Shown here piece by piece: positions 24,681 to 35,641 of a DNA stretch of 64,000 nt. The DNA is from Phyto melanocephala (Eukaryota; Arthropoda; Insecta; Diptera; Rhinophoridae). The translations under genes and the position numbers were made by a program. The stretch lies in assembly GCA_941918925.1 (NCBI GenBank), contig OW799233.1, forward strand, positions 143,904,223 through 143,968,222, in the 5' to 3' direction. Below the pieces are notes generated by a model. The model saw nothing but the letters and a program-made list of their open reading frames with translations. It was not told the origin of the DNA and did not search any database. Positions within the stretch are counted from its first letter, which is position 1. Each line of letters starts with the position of its first letter.

Positions 24681-24689
24681 CACTTGTAT
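24681..24689 (+). repeat. 9-bp target duplication, right copy
   Basis: CACTTGTAT, identical to 23283-23291, follows directly on the terminus CGTGGAGCC. Confidence 0.9.
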
Positions 24690-25418
24690 TACGAGCTACA
24701 ACTCTCTTTCTTATATAATATTCCGATTTATTCCATTTTCAATACCTTGTTTATAAAAACAACAAACAACAAACAAACCTTGTGTATAAGAAATATTCTG
24801 GCAAAATTTAAGTACCCTAGCTTTTTCGGTCCGACCTCTACGGACAGACGGACGGATATAGCTAGATCGTCATAAAATAAAACCCCGATTCAGATTAAAT
24901 ATACTTTATGGGGTCTAAAATGGATATTTCGATGTGTTACAAACGGAATAACAAAATGAATAAACCCCACCATTTTTTTGGTTGCGGGTATAAAAATGGA
25001 TATGATTGGAGTAGAGTGCATGGTATCGGCCATAAAACAATATTTTATAGTATAAAAACTATCAAAAAGTAGGATGCACATACATTCACACTACTACATA
25101 TGTGCGAATGTGTTATTTATCTATATCTTCATAAAATAATTATGTAAAAATATAAAAAACAATAAAAAATTTTTGTTGGGGTTAAATGTACTAAAAACAG
25201 TTTTTCACTACTTACATTAAATAACACAAGTTGAGAAAAGGTCCTCACTCATTATGTAAATGTCATCGATAACCAAAATACAAATTTTTTTCGTGAACAA
25301 ATTTTGTAAATAAATAATTTAATTTTTGCCAATAATTTTAAACTTTATTACTTTGTTTATAAAAATATGAGCAAATAAATACGTAACACAAGCATAATTA
25401 TCGATAAAACCAAAAAAA

Positions 25419-27177
25419 ACAAATAAGAGCACTATATTCGGCTGTGCCGAATCTTTTATACCCACCACCAATTTTGTGTACATTTAAAGCACAATATTTA
25501 TTATTTTGTTAATCATTATGAAATAATTTCTTTATAATAAAATATGTATCACTTTCTTTGTAGAGGGTGGTTAAATTTTAAGGGCCCATGTTGAAGGTGA
25601 ACCACACCTAAACAAAAAGTTTTTTTTTTGCATTTCTCAATCTCAGACTAACTGAGCAACGCGTTAAAGTTATTCAGGTTTTTTTTTATTAAAATGGGCG
25701 TTCAAATCAAAATGCATTTCGTCCACTTCGTAATTCTTTTTGTCAAGATAATCGTTCAAATTCGTCCAAAATCGGGAGAATTGTAAAAAATATTTATATT
25801 TCTGCAAAACAGGTCCGTATAAAATGTGAGAACATCTGTGAAAGCCTTCTTAGTTCGTTTAATGGGAACCATTGCTGTTTTTCGCGATAGCCTGGCAAAA
25901 GAGCAGTCAACCTCGACTCATCATCGTGCCCAACAATTGAGCATCAACATTGTCATTGAAAATTTGGACCATCGGATGGAGGTGTAGCGCCGAGGTTGGC
26001 CCCCGATTTTTTGTTATTATAAAGAGAAATGATAATAATTTCATAATAATTTTATTTAAAATCCACATCGGCCCTTAAAAAGTAACCACCCTTTATAACT
26101 TCGATATGCTACTAAAATGCTTTTGTAAAGACTTTTAATGAAAGTGGGCGTTAAAGTAGGCGTGTCAATAAAGTTTCTACAGATTTTAACATAGTCCTTT
26201 ATTTTCCCAAAAACTTTGTCAATACAGAAATTACATGAATTTAAGATAAACCGTTATATGGGAGGCAGGCGTCACCTAAATTTTTGGCATAGCAATTACA
26301 TTGATTAGAAGGATATATGTAGCAAATTTCATCATCATACCTCTAATATTATCGGTTTTATGAGCATTTAAATTTCATTAACGGTAGATAACGTGAAAAG
26401 TAGGCGTTGTAGTTGGCGTGCCAGAGTTATTTCTGCTAATGAATACAACTTAGATGTTTCAATAAAGTCATTTATTATTCCAAAATCTTTATTCATTGAG
26501 AAATTTTATGAATTTGAGATAAAACATTATATGGGAGGTGGGCGTAAAAGTGGGGTGTCACATAAATTTTCCGTTACAACAAAGCCTCTCACCAAAAAGC
26601 AAAGTGTGAAAAATTTCAGAATCGTACATCTTATTTTGTTCGTTTTATTAGGTTTTAAATTTTAAATATACTGAAAAATACACTGCGCGGTATAAATTTT
26701 CGTACATTTTGATCTATAACTCCTTTTCTAATGCATAGACTTAAGCAATTTTTTGGGAGAAATATTGTTTTGACTCGGGAAATATATATTCGAAGTTTCA
26801 TGACTGTACGTTATTGCGTTTGGACACAATTGCATTTTATTCGATGTTCGAAGGATACGGTGTTTTCGACCTACTCTTGCATTACGCGCTATAACTTTCT
26901 TCCTAGTATTCCGATTTAGCCCATTTTCAATACCAAACAAACCTTGTCTATAAGAAAGATTCTGGAAAAATTGGAACCCCCTAGCTTTTTCGGTGCGACC
27001 TCTATCGTGCTTTCAACAGACGGACAGACGGACGGACATAGCTAGATCGTCATCAAATCAAACCAAAATTCAAAATATATATGCTTTATGGGGTCTAAAA
27101 TGGATATTTCGATGTGTTACAAACGGAATGACAAAATGAATATACCCCCACCATTTTGTTTGGTGGCGGGTATAAAA
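25419..27177 (+). mobile_element. DINE-like repeat (subfamily R2), longest copy, split by a mariner MITE
   Basis: It starts ACAAATAAGAGCACTATATT with the palindromic ATTCGGCTGTGCCGAAT and TTTATACCCACCACC. It ends in a hairpin, ATACCCCCACCATTTT...TTGGTGGCGGGTATAAAA. Repeated AAAGTGGGCGTTAAAGTAGG-type words lie inside, and GACAGACGGACGGACA sits near 27020. A 531-bp mariner MITE (25563-26093) splits it near the 5' end. ORFs at 26393-26665, 26728-26940 and 26731-26919 are frames through the repeat. Confidence 0.75.
25563..26093 (+). mobile_element. Mariner-derived MITE retaining only the DNA-binding region
   Basis: The ends read GAGGGTGGTTAAATTTTAAG and, on the complement, AAGGGTGGTTACTTTTTAAG. 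TA duplications lie at 25561-25562 and 26094-26095. One plus-strand frame spells ENGRSNQNAFRPLRNSF-like residues, then QVRIKCENICES. A shifted frame gives RDSLAKEQSTSTHHRAQQLS. These correspond to the two helix-turn-helix parts of a mariner transposase. The frame ends about 100 bp later at the 3' end with no DDE domain. It is inserted in an R2 repeat. The same internal structure occurs at 11442-11893. Confidence 0.8.
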
Positions 27178-27244
27178 ATAAATATAATTATTTATTTCTG
27201 CTATTCAAGCTCAGTTAGGTTGCACTTTTGCCGCTCATGACGCT

Positions 27245-27408
27245 TAAAAAAGTAGAAAGTAAACCTACTTTTTGCGTTGCAAGCGTCAGAGCAATAAGAA
27301 ATTATATTGTGTGTGTATCTCAGAAAATGTCTAAAAGTCCTTATTGATACACATTGAAAAGTATGTTGTTTAATAAGAGCAAGTCCTTACAAAGTTCTTG
27401 CTGGGTTA
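27245..27408 (+). mobile_element. Partial copy of the ATWACCCAG MITE
   Basis: It matches the right part of 10614-11281, including AGTATGTTGTTTAATAAGAG, and ends TTCTTGCTGGGTTATA. The left end is absent. Confidence 0.5.
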
Positions 27409-28616
27409 TAACTTTCTAGATGGTATGTTTTAAAAAAATAAAAAAAAAATACTTTAAAATATTTTTTTTTCTCCCCTATAATTTTACTAATAATACTTAA
27501 TACTAATTTTGTTTCCTTTGTTCTTGAAGTATTGTAAATAAAAAAGGAACTTTTAAATACCACTTACTACGTGGTTGATAAGATGTCATTGTTGCTGCTA
27601 TTGTCGCCTTGAAATAAGATTTCTTCTTTGTTTTTTTTTTATATTTATTATTGAATGTAATATAAAATAAAGAAAAAAGTCTTCTTGTATTTTGCTTATT
27701 AAAATAATGGAACAAATATTTACCTGAATGTTTTTTTTATATTTCAAACACAATGAACAATTCAACACCTTAAAGGTTAAATATTATATATAAAGATGTG
27801 ATACAAAATATTTGCAGATATTTTTTCGAACGTTAAATATTGTAAGGCATAAAGAACAAGCCACATTAGGGACATATTTTTACCAGAACTAAGTTGTAAC
27901 TAAATTTGTTAAGATTTGTTATCTTTCAAAAGATGGATTTTTTTTAATTAAAAGTTTACAAAACAAAGTAACGACCAAAAGAAGTTCCAGCACATCTGTT
28001 ATTTTATTAATAATATTAACCTATTTCTCTTGATAAATCTCTTCATAGTTTAATGTTTCTTAATAATTATACAATTAAAATATTAAAGGTTCTTTAGGCT
28101 TGTTCTTTAGATGTTAAGTTTATGTAAATTTTACTTTTATTACTGGATAAACTAAAAATACAACCACATTTCTAGTTCTAAAGCACGGAATATATGAGTA
28201 ACTTTTTTAATGTCGTTAAGGGTTGCAAAAAACGAAGTTAAATTGTGATTTTCCATAAAAACTAAAATAAATTTAAATAATGTAATTTATACGATAATAA
28301 CCTTTCTGTCATACATATGTATGTGTCAAATTTGCCGAACAAATTCCGTGTAACCGAAAAAACTTTCGTTTTGTCGATTAGCGCTATTAGAACTAGATTT
28401 TTAACCTAAAATTTTTATACAATATTATTAGAATAATCAAATTTTGGCATATAGGAAAAACCGGTTGTTTTGAATAATTCAAAAAAACGATTTTAAATTT
28501 TTTACACGTAATACCGGTTTGAAAACCGGTTGGAGGAATTCAAAATAAACAACTGTTAACAATTGAAATCAATTCATTAAATAAACTTTTTAAACTTAAA
28601 TGTCAACAATTAAGAT
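27409..28616. other. AT-rich block, no gene recognised
   Basis: No family-like ORF. GAAAACCGGTT/AACCGGTTTT-type words near 28460-28535 also occur near 52150-52205, just outside D repeats. They may be a small unclassified repeat. Confidence 0.4.
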
Positions 28617-29350
28617 TCATGTACATAGAGAAAATGACCTCTTCGTAGCATATCATAAATTCCAGTTTTAACGTTATGCGCCATTTTTTTTATTATTTCA
28701 GACGCCTTCTTTGATAATTTTTCCACTTGTCAAGCCCTATTATTTGATACCCAAATCAAAAGAATAGAGATAGTCCTATATAATCGCCTTTATCACAGAA
28801 AGTTATGAGGATATTGTTCTGGATTTTAATAAAGATTCATTCCCGAATATTTTCTAAATATTGACACCAGATACAGGTCTGTGGAACATGTGGGGGCTTC
28901 TAACAGCTGATTTCCCGGAAGGACGTTGCTCAATTGACTCCCCAATTTAAAGGGTCCGCCAAATAAATTTTTTTTTTTGAAAATGATATAAAAAAAATTG
29001 TTGCTTCGGCTGTGTGGCACGTAGCGCCGTACAGTTATAAAAAATTGTTGTCAGTATCCTCCTCTTAAATTTTTGTGAACCAAAATTCATTCAACATGGC
29101 CCGATAACGATAAGAATCAAAATGAGCTTCATCTGAAAAGATGCTTTTTTTTGGCAAAATCGGCCAAAGTAATGTCGCAATATTTCCCAGCGTTGTTCAA
29201 GCGTATGCACAACCATATTCGTTCAGCGGAAGGATAAAACTAATTATCTGTCAAATCAGACATAAGCTAAGTGTTACCATTTATGAAATAAGCACTAGTT
29301 GAAAAAAAACGGTAGATGGCGGACCCTTTATAAGAAGTTATTTATAAGTC
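28617..29350 (+). mobile_element. DINE-like repeat (subfamily D), split by a mariner MITE
   Basis: Shares with 51008-51957 the start (AAATGACCTC..., GCGCCATTTTTTTTATTATT) and with other D copies TTATTTGATACCCA, ATTCATTCCCGAATATTT and CAATTGACTCCCC. It is cut at 28949 by the MITE at 28950-29328. It resumes with a short TAAGAAGTTAT stretch, then fades. Confidence 0.6.
28950..29328 (-). mobile_element. Mariner deletion derivative (AAGGGTCCGCC family), 379 bp
   Basis: The termini are AAGGGTCCGCC on both ends, with TA on each side (28948-28949 and 29329-29330). On the minus strand SDEAHFDSYRYRAMLNEFW is followed across frames by YGATCHTAEAT. The first catalytic block is therefore joined directly to a point well inside the transposase. 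The DNA-binding domain, most of the core and the third catalytic residue are gone. This is a non-autonomous element nested in a D repeat. Confidence 0.75.
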
Positions 29351-29382
29351 GTAAAAACAAAATACACTCTGCACACATTACG

Positions 29383-29805
29383 CTGGGTCTCCACGTAGCA
29401 ATTTTCATTGGTAAGCATAAGCAAAAACGTCAGCAGAATAACGGCACTTTATTGCTGAAGTGTGTTTATTTTCATTGGGTGGAGAACACGACACAAGTAA
29501 TGTATTTATAAAATTTTATATTTTTGTTTTAATTTGTATAGGTTTTTTTGAAATTCATTCTAAATTATTATCAGGTAAAATTATTTTAATTTTCCTTTGT
29601 TTCTGCAAAGAAAAACAAAAATTTCAAAGAAAATTAAAAGGATTTTGACAGCTAATTACAGCAATAATTGCTCAAGCAATCAGCAGAGCAATGATTGCGC
29701 AATGCATTGCTGCATATATCAATTTGCGGTCCACACATCGCAATTTCTATGGACGCAATCAAATTTGACAATTGCGGTAATAAATATTGCTACATGGAGA
29801 CCCCG
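29383..29805. mobile_element. MITE with GGGTCTCCAYGTAGCAAT ends
   Basis: The left end reads CTGGGTCTCCACGTAGCAAT and the right end, on the complement, CGGGGTCTCCATGTAGCAAT. GCAAT/ATTGC motifs are unusually dense throughout the interior, as in subterminal binding-site arrays. Flanks ACATTACG and GGTTATGA could be a decayed 8-bp duplication (hAT-like), but they are too different to count. No transposase coding is present; ORFs at 29299-29872 are incidental. Confidence 0.55.
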
Positions 29806-31587
29806 GGTTATGAACGAAAACTTGCGAAATTCTTTAAAATTTCTATTGTTGTATGTACATAATTTCACTTAATAAAATGTTAGCCTACAGGGAAAGAAAT
29901 ATTTTGCTGTCCCGTGTAATTTAAAAGTTTTATGTTCAAATGATGTATAAAATGTATAAAACTTTTCCACTCAATTTGGGATACCAAATATGCCATTACA
30001 GTTCCTTTTTTAAAACAGGGCTATTTAAAACTTTTGAAGGTCTATAAACTATTTACAAACTTTTACTAATTAAAGAAAACTGTTTTATCTGTTTTTGTTT
30101 TTTTAACAAAAAAGTTTTTATATATTATTTTTCATTTAAAGATTTTTTTATTGTAGCGAAACGATGCCATAAACAACCAATAATTTTAATTAAAAATAAC
30201 ATTGCCATGAAAATTATAGTTTTTAAAGGCCAATTAGAATTTGTACACATGCATACAAAGTTTAAAAATTTTTAAATGGATTTTCCTTTCATTACCATCA
30301 ACCCGATTAAATGGAAAAAGAAACTTCTTGCCTGTCTGACTGAATAACTGACTGACTGGGCTAAATAAAATACCTTTTTCAAATATCTAACTTGTGATTT
30401 ATTTAAAATTACTTTATCCAAGCAGAATTTTTCTTATTTCTTGTTTTTTTTCTTTTGTTCAAACAATTCAGTTAATTACCATTTAAATACTTTGCTTTTT
30501 TCTCTCCTTCTTTCTTTTAAAACCAAATGATTTATGAACTGTAATGAGATTAAAAAATCTTATAAAGCAGATACAAAACAATTATTTAGAAACAATGTTT
30601 TATTTTAATAATTTCTTTTTTCTTTTGTTTAATTTCAGGTAAGACAACAGAATATTCTGACAATGAATGCAATTTTCTTTTTGCTCATTTTAAAACGTAA
30701 GTTTGAAACAAATTATTAAAAATTTGAATGTTTTCTTAACTGGTTGATGCTAATTTACTCACCCAGTTTTAAGTTTTTTGTTTATGTATATGAACGATTT
30801 CAAATTAAGGTTAAAGAGATTTTATTTATCTATCTACATCTTTAAACACAAAAAATTTTTCTATTCACATACCTACCTATCTATGTTTGTTATAGACTTT
30901 GAAACTATCTAAACGATGTAACAAAAACTGGCTTTATTATAAAAGCTATAACAAAAGTGGGCAGTTGAACGTCCATTTAAACTTAGTTTAAATTCCTAAC
31001 TACTTCTAAATAACCGATATTTATTTAATTTTACACAAACATAGTATTCCTGTGATAATACAATTGAATTGCTAGAAAATTTCACAGAGACAAGAGTATC
31101 AGTTGTGAGTACCACAATTGTTGTCAATCGCATAGTTAAGTTGTGATAGTATAATTTTACGGATTATCTAAAAAATAAAGTTTTGATTGCAAGAACTGAA
31201 CTATTCGATTGACAATAACTTTCATTGTCTGTTTTCAGGGTGTGGCATTGTCATATCCATACAAAGTTAAAATTCTTTTTCAAAAATTCTATAAAACTTG
31301 ATATCTAAGAAGTACACAGTTGCGGAGCACACATTAAGGAGCTATACTCCTTAGAAACGCGTTTAATCGTGCCTATTTTTATTGCAAAATAATTCTTTAG
31401 TGAATTAAGCCAAATTTATGATGAGCAGTTTTTCTCTGCAATCTATTTTAAATTGAGCGGATACATAAAACTTACACTCAAAATCCATATATCATTTACA
31501 AAAGTCTTTTCATCCACTCAAAAACACTAGACGATGGACCATTAACGTCGGAGCTGTTATCTGGCCTTGTGTTTCGAGATCGTCCAG
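29806..31587. other. AT-rich block containing one candidate exon
   Basis: No transposon structure recognised. The only feature of note is the splice-flanked segment at 30639-30696. The rest is AT-rich with short chance ORFs. Confidence 0.45.
30639..30696 (+). other. Candidate short exon (possible signal-peptide start)
   Basis: A strong acceptor precedes it: a 25-base T/C-rich tract, then TTTAATTTCAG. A consensus donor, AAAAC|GTAAGTTTG, follows. The 58 bases are open in one frame from end to end and contain an ATG at 30663 that starts MNAIFFLLILK, a hydrophobic stretch like a signal peptide, leaving in phase 1. No homologue is recognised. Splice-like motifs arise by chance in AT-rich DNA, and joining to the candidate at 55297 gives an early stop. 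Confidence 0.25.
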
Positions 31588-32026
31588 AGAAAAAATTACA
31601 TATTTTTTTTTGCATATAACTTTGCCGATTATTGACCGATTTGTCCAAAATTGGTAACAAATAGCCCAAGATGTATATCATATCTGTAAATAGTAAAAAA
31701 CGTGTCTATAAATTATGCCAGGGATGCCAGATGGTAGTCGTGTTTATTTGCTCATGCCTTAAAAAGTTATACAGCAATTGTGCTGGATTTTAAAATCAAT
31801 TCATTCCCGAATATATCAAAAAAAAAAAAAAAAAAAAAACGATGACTCCACAGCTCTGTGCAATATTTGGTGGCTTTTGAAATACGATTTCAACCAGTAT
31901 ACGGACATTTCTTAATTTCTTAATCGACTCCCCTATTCATAAGCTATCGGAAAATATTTATTTTATGTAGTCCGAAATTAATATTGCAAAAATAAAAAAA
32001 AAATGGAATGACAAATGGTATAAAAA
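31588..32026 (+). mobile_element. DINE-like repeat (subfamily D), partial
   Basis: Contains GCATATAACTTTGCCGATTA, TTGACCGATTTGTCCAAA, TGTGCTGGATTTTAAAAT, CGACTCCCCTATTCATAAGC and a final GGTATAAAAA. A poly-A tract near 31819-31841 replaces part of the middle. The 5' third is missing. Confidence 0.65.
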
Positions 32027-32789
32027 CGTAAAATATGGTCAACTTTATTTACATTAAAAAAAAATGAAAATATAAATTCAGAAATTTAAAAATATTTTTG
32101 CTTATATTCAAAATAAATTTTGGTACTGGTGACTTCAAATCGAAAATAATCATTAATTTATTTATTTCGTATGTATATGCAATTAATTCAAAAGAATGCA
32201 TTACAATATCTAGCAGTAAAATAGTAGTACTAAAAATTAATTTCTTTTAATTAAAATATATTAAAAAGAAGCTTATTACCCCCATAAATATTTATTAATA
32301 ATTTATATTTCTTGTTTCTAAGCCCACACAATTGGATGTTTGTTTTTCGTTATACATTTTGCTTGTTTAATTATGAATACTTAAATGTTAATGAGCATTT
32401 CCTTTTCTCTCTGTAAAATATCGATTAAACGTGTAAGTTATTTAAAAGCCATAATAAGAGAAGTAATCGAGCAATTAAAAGTCACTCCTTCAGAAAGTAA
32501 AATATAAAACATTTACTACTTAATGGTATTTTTTCTTTGCTTTGTTGATTTATCAAGTAAATAACGTTCATTACCATTCGACCGCACCCAAAATATGTTT
32601 CAATATGTCTTTTTTATTTACTTAGTCATTATTAAGAACAACCTTGTCAACTTAAACATTTTAAAGTGTATAACACCGAGAAAATATGTCCTTCTTTAAA
32701 GTTTTGATTCTAGAACATGTAGAATATGTATAGCTGAAATTCTGAGTTTTTTACGCTATTTTGCTTTATTATTGCTAACATCATCTTAA
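32027..32789. other. AT-rich block, no gene seen
   Basis: A/T-rich unique-looking sequence between two D repeats. No ORF of note. Confidence 0.5.
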
Positions 32790-33713
32790 ATTTTTAATTT
32801 TTACATTGTAAACTGTATTTAACTCGTTAATCCCCTTTAGTTGATACCCTTATCGCAATTTTGGTTTTTAATTTTTCATTGTTTATTGTATTTTACTGGT
32901 CAAGTACTTTCATTTGATACCAATGTTGTTGGAGTTAAAGAAGGCAAATCCGTATATCCATTTTATTTCGGACGCTATTTGTGTGTTAACTTTCTCAAGA
33001 TTAAATGTATTTTACTGTTCCAATACTGAGGGGGTTGCAGTGAGTATATTTTTGTTGTTATTAATTACTAGATTTGACCCATATAAAAATTTATTGTACG
33101 TTATTTGTAGTGGAGGTAATTATATTTTGCTAGTCATCTTTTGATGTCCACATCGCTCCTCTCTGTGCACATTTGTATTTTTGTGCTTATATCTCAGTTA
33201 GCTTAAAACCAATTTGTCAGTTTTTCTCAGCAATAATTTTCAGAACACGGCTTGCATTCTGGTGTCTTCAGAGTGTCCAAAAATTATTTAGGAACTTTGG
33301 TTGGTAACTGGATATATTTAAAGAATATTTTTAAAAATTATTTTTGCCTATAACTTTGTTCAAAATCAGTTGGGATTACTAATAACGTGTCTATAATTAT
33401 CCTAAGGCTGAAAAATATTGATTTTTATTGAAAAAACAGAGTCAGTCGTGCTTATTTTCTCATATCTCACATATCTATCGATTCATTTCCACATACATAC
33501 TTTCAAAAGATTTTTACTACATACAGATCCTTGTAACAGGTAAAGTCTTCTAAAAGCTGATTTCAACTAACACACTGACATACGCACATTTCTTATCGAC
33601 TTCCCATTCAAAAGCTCTCTGAAAATATATACTTCATGTGATTTAGAAATTAATATTGTAGAAATTACAAACCTAATGACAAAGCTTTTAGCACCACAGG
33701 TGAAGAGTATAAA
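32790..33713 (+). mobile_element. DINE-like repeat (subfamily D), near complete
   Basis: Ordered D blocks are present: TTTACATTGTAAACTGTATT, CAAGTACTTTCATTTGATAC, TTTGACCCATATAAAAATTT, GCTTATATCTCAGTTAGC, TTGCCTATAACTTTGTTC, ACTTCCCATTCAAAAGCTC, then GCACCACAGGTGAAGAGTAT. ORFs at 32841 and 32914 are frames through it. Confidence 0.65.
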
Positions 33714-34337
33714 TTAACAGTATTTTACGTTACAGCCGTCACACAGAGGAGTATTTGGCCTGAAAAGCTGGCCAAAATTATTAAACGTGTTTTTTGACTT
33801 AAAAGTTTTATTTTTTTGATAGTTTTGGGAGTAGTATGATATAAAAAGTCTAGTAGCAGATTTTGAAAAAATTACACTGCGCAACAAAAGTACACTACGC
33901 AACAGAAAAAATTTTTGTCTACCCTAGAAATAAAAGTATGTGGACTATATGGATTTTGATGCCCTTAATTCAAATCTGTTTTCCGTTTTTTTCTAGTACG
34001 TAAGGATTTCCTTTTAAAGGCGTGGCATATTTCACCCCCTAAATCGTAAGGTTACCTAAAATCTTTTGTCATAACTTGAAAACGGGTTCTTTGATTTTAA
34101 TAGCAGGAGAATCAAAAGATGCACCGGAAAATTCTGCATAAACTAACTCAACTCGTTTCTTTTCTATCTATTACAATTTCGGAGTTATTAAGAATTGATG
34201 GCGAAAAAAAAATTTTTTTCCTGCAAAATTCGTCAAATTTTTTGTTTTCAAAATGCAATAAAAAAAATTAAAAAACCTAAAAGTTTAAATTTTTAAGATT
34301 TTTGCCAAAGCCACATTCCTAAGGAATAAAAGACGGT

Positions 34338-35641
34338 ATAAAGAATGAGATCGATAAAACCCTAACACGAATAAAACGCAATAACTTTGAAACGAATTAA
34401 TCCATTTTAATGAAAATAGCGTGGTTTAACAATAAAATAACAGTAAATTAAAATATTAATGCTTTTTGTAAAAATTCAGCTTTTTTTGATGAACTGTTTC
34501 ACCTTTTCCGGAATTGAGACCATGAGGGTTTTGATGGTATCCTTAGTAACTTTATTGCTGGAATAAGACCATTTCTGGGAAAAAAATTTATTAGTATTAG
34601 CAACTTGTTTTGTATCCTTCAGCACTCTTTTGACTAAAGCCCAGTAACGTTCGATGGGCCTTAGTTCGGGACAATTAGGTGGATTTGCTTCTTTTGGCAC
34701 TACCACTATATTATTTGTTTCATACCATTCTGCTGCAGATTTACTATAATGACACGACGCTAGGTCGGGCCAAAAATATGTTGACTTATTGTGTTTTCGT
34801 ATGAATGGAAGCAACCTCTTCTGCAAGCACTCCTTGATGTAAATATCAGTGTTGATAGTCCCAGTAGTAATAAATTTACTGCTTCTTTCTCCGCACGTGC
34901 ATATAGCTTGCCAAACTAAGTACTTCTTTGGAAACTTTGTCTTTTTTTGGAACTTAAATTGGTCATCGACATTACCTTTTCCATCGGCCACATAATAACT
35001 TCGCCCTGGGAGCTGAGAAAAGTCGGCAAGAACGTAAGTCTCATCATCCATAATACAACACTCATATTTGTTGATAAAATTTCTAAGCAGTTCTTTGGCA
35101 CGACTTTTTGCATCCAAGTTTTTCTTCGAATTTCTGTCTGGCACTTTCTGAACCTTGTAGGACTTAAGGCCTTCATATCTTTTAACCTTCCTTACAAAAA
35201 AATCGGAACAGTTTGCTTTTAAGGCGGCTTTAGGGTTTGAGAGGTTGGGATTTTGGTTTAGAAGACTAACAATCTTTGAAGCTAACTGCGGGTCAGTTAT
35301 ACCTTTTTTAGCTCCACTTCCAGCTTTCCTTTTAATACTACGACGTTCGTTATACACTTTTATCACACGCGAAACTGTTTGTCGTGACACCTTTATCTCA
35401 TTTGCAATAGATTTGTAAGTACGACTGGGATTTTTTAAAAAAATTGTTATTATTTTTTCACGCACTTTTTCTTCGGAATCCATTTTCAAACAAACTAATA
35501 ATCCGATTATGCTATTATTTTGTACACATAATTTGACAAGTTTTTAAATGCAAACTTGATCATAAACTGTTATATTTTTTGTGCATGAAGAAAGGTGGAA
35601 TTAAAAATGTGTGTTAAGGTTTCACTGATCTCATTCTTTAA
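34338..35641 (-). mobile_element. DD37E (ITm superfamily) transposon with intact gene
   Basis: The inverted termini read TAAAGAATGAGATCGATAAA on the left and, on the complement, TAAAGAATGAGATCAGTGAA on the right. They stay similar for about 30 bp (AACC-TAACAC). A TA precedes the left end; the right flank is AATAG, so the TA duplication is slightly eroded or offset. The element is about 1.3 kb and carries one transposase gene filling most of its length. Left terminal DNA (34340-34440) and right terminal DNA (35490-35640) are non-coding. The gene is undamaged, so this is the best candidate for a recently active element here. Confidence 0.85.
34476..35483 (-). CDS. Full-length DD37E-type transposase, 335 residues
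   Basis: Predicted IS630/Tc1/mariner-superfamily transposase that would cut and paste its own element in the nucleus. The start is the ATG at 35483 (MDSEEKVREK); the frame also opens two codons upstream at a TTG. Residues 1-60 hold a first helix-turn-helix (TYKSIANEIKVSRQTVSRVI) and a basic GSGAKKG linker. Residues 60-110 form a second (QLASKIVSLLNQNPNLSN...). The catalytic core has MDDETYV (Asp about 147), FWPDLASCHY (Asp 240) and PPNCPELRPIERYW (Glu 278). That leaves 37 residues between the second Asp and the Glu, the spacing of the DD37E group described from mosquitoes. There are no stops or frameshifts. No other copy occurs in the window. A domesticated gene is possible in principle, but the flanking terminal repeats argue for a transposon. 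Confidence 0.88.
   Translation of the reverse strand: MDSEEKVREKIITIFLKNPSRTYKSIANEIKVSRQTVSRVIKVYNERRSIKRKAGSGAKKGITDPQLASKIVSLLNQNPNLSNPKAALKANCSDFFVRKVKRYEGLKSYKVQKVPDRNSKKNLDAKSRAKELLRNFINKYECCIMDDETYVLADFSQLPGRSYYVADGKGNVDDQFKFQKKTKFPKKYLVWQAICTCGERSSKFITTGTINTDIYIKECLQKRLLPFIRKHNKSTYFWPDLASCHYSKSAAEWYETNNIVVVPKEANPPNCPELRPIERYWALVKRVLKDTKQVANTNKFFSQKWSYSSNKVTKDTIKTLMVSIPEKVKQFIKKS

Larger units (their letters stand above)
22855..24996 (+). mobile_element. DINE-like repeat (subfamily R2), split by a MULE/Foldback element
   Basis: Colinear with the copy at 25419-27177 over blocks such as GATAACGTGAAAAGTGGGCG, GGAGGTAGGCGTAAAAGTGG, TTATTCGATGTTGGAAGA, TTTATTCCATTTTCAATACC, AGCTTTTTCGGTCCGACCTC, ACTTTATGGGGTCTAAAATG and a final GGTTGCGGGTATAAAAA. 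It is truncated at the 5' end. The element at 23292-24680 interrupts it cleanly, and the host repeat resumes on the far side. It is non-coding. Confidence 0.75.

Noticed and set aside
34916..35222. ORFs at 34916-35176 (minus) and 34947-35222 (plus)
   Set aside because: They lie inside the intact DD37E transposase in other frames and are shadows of it.
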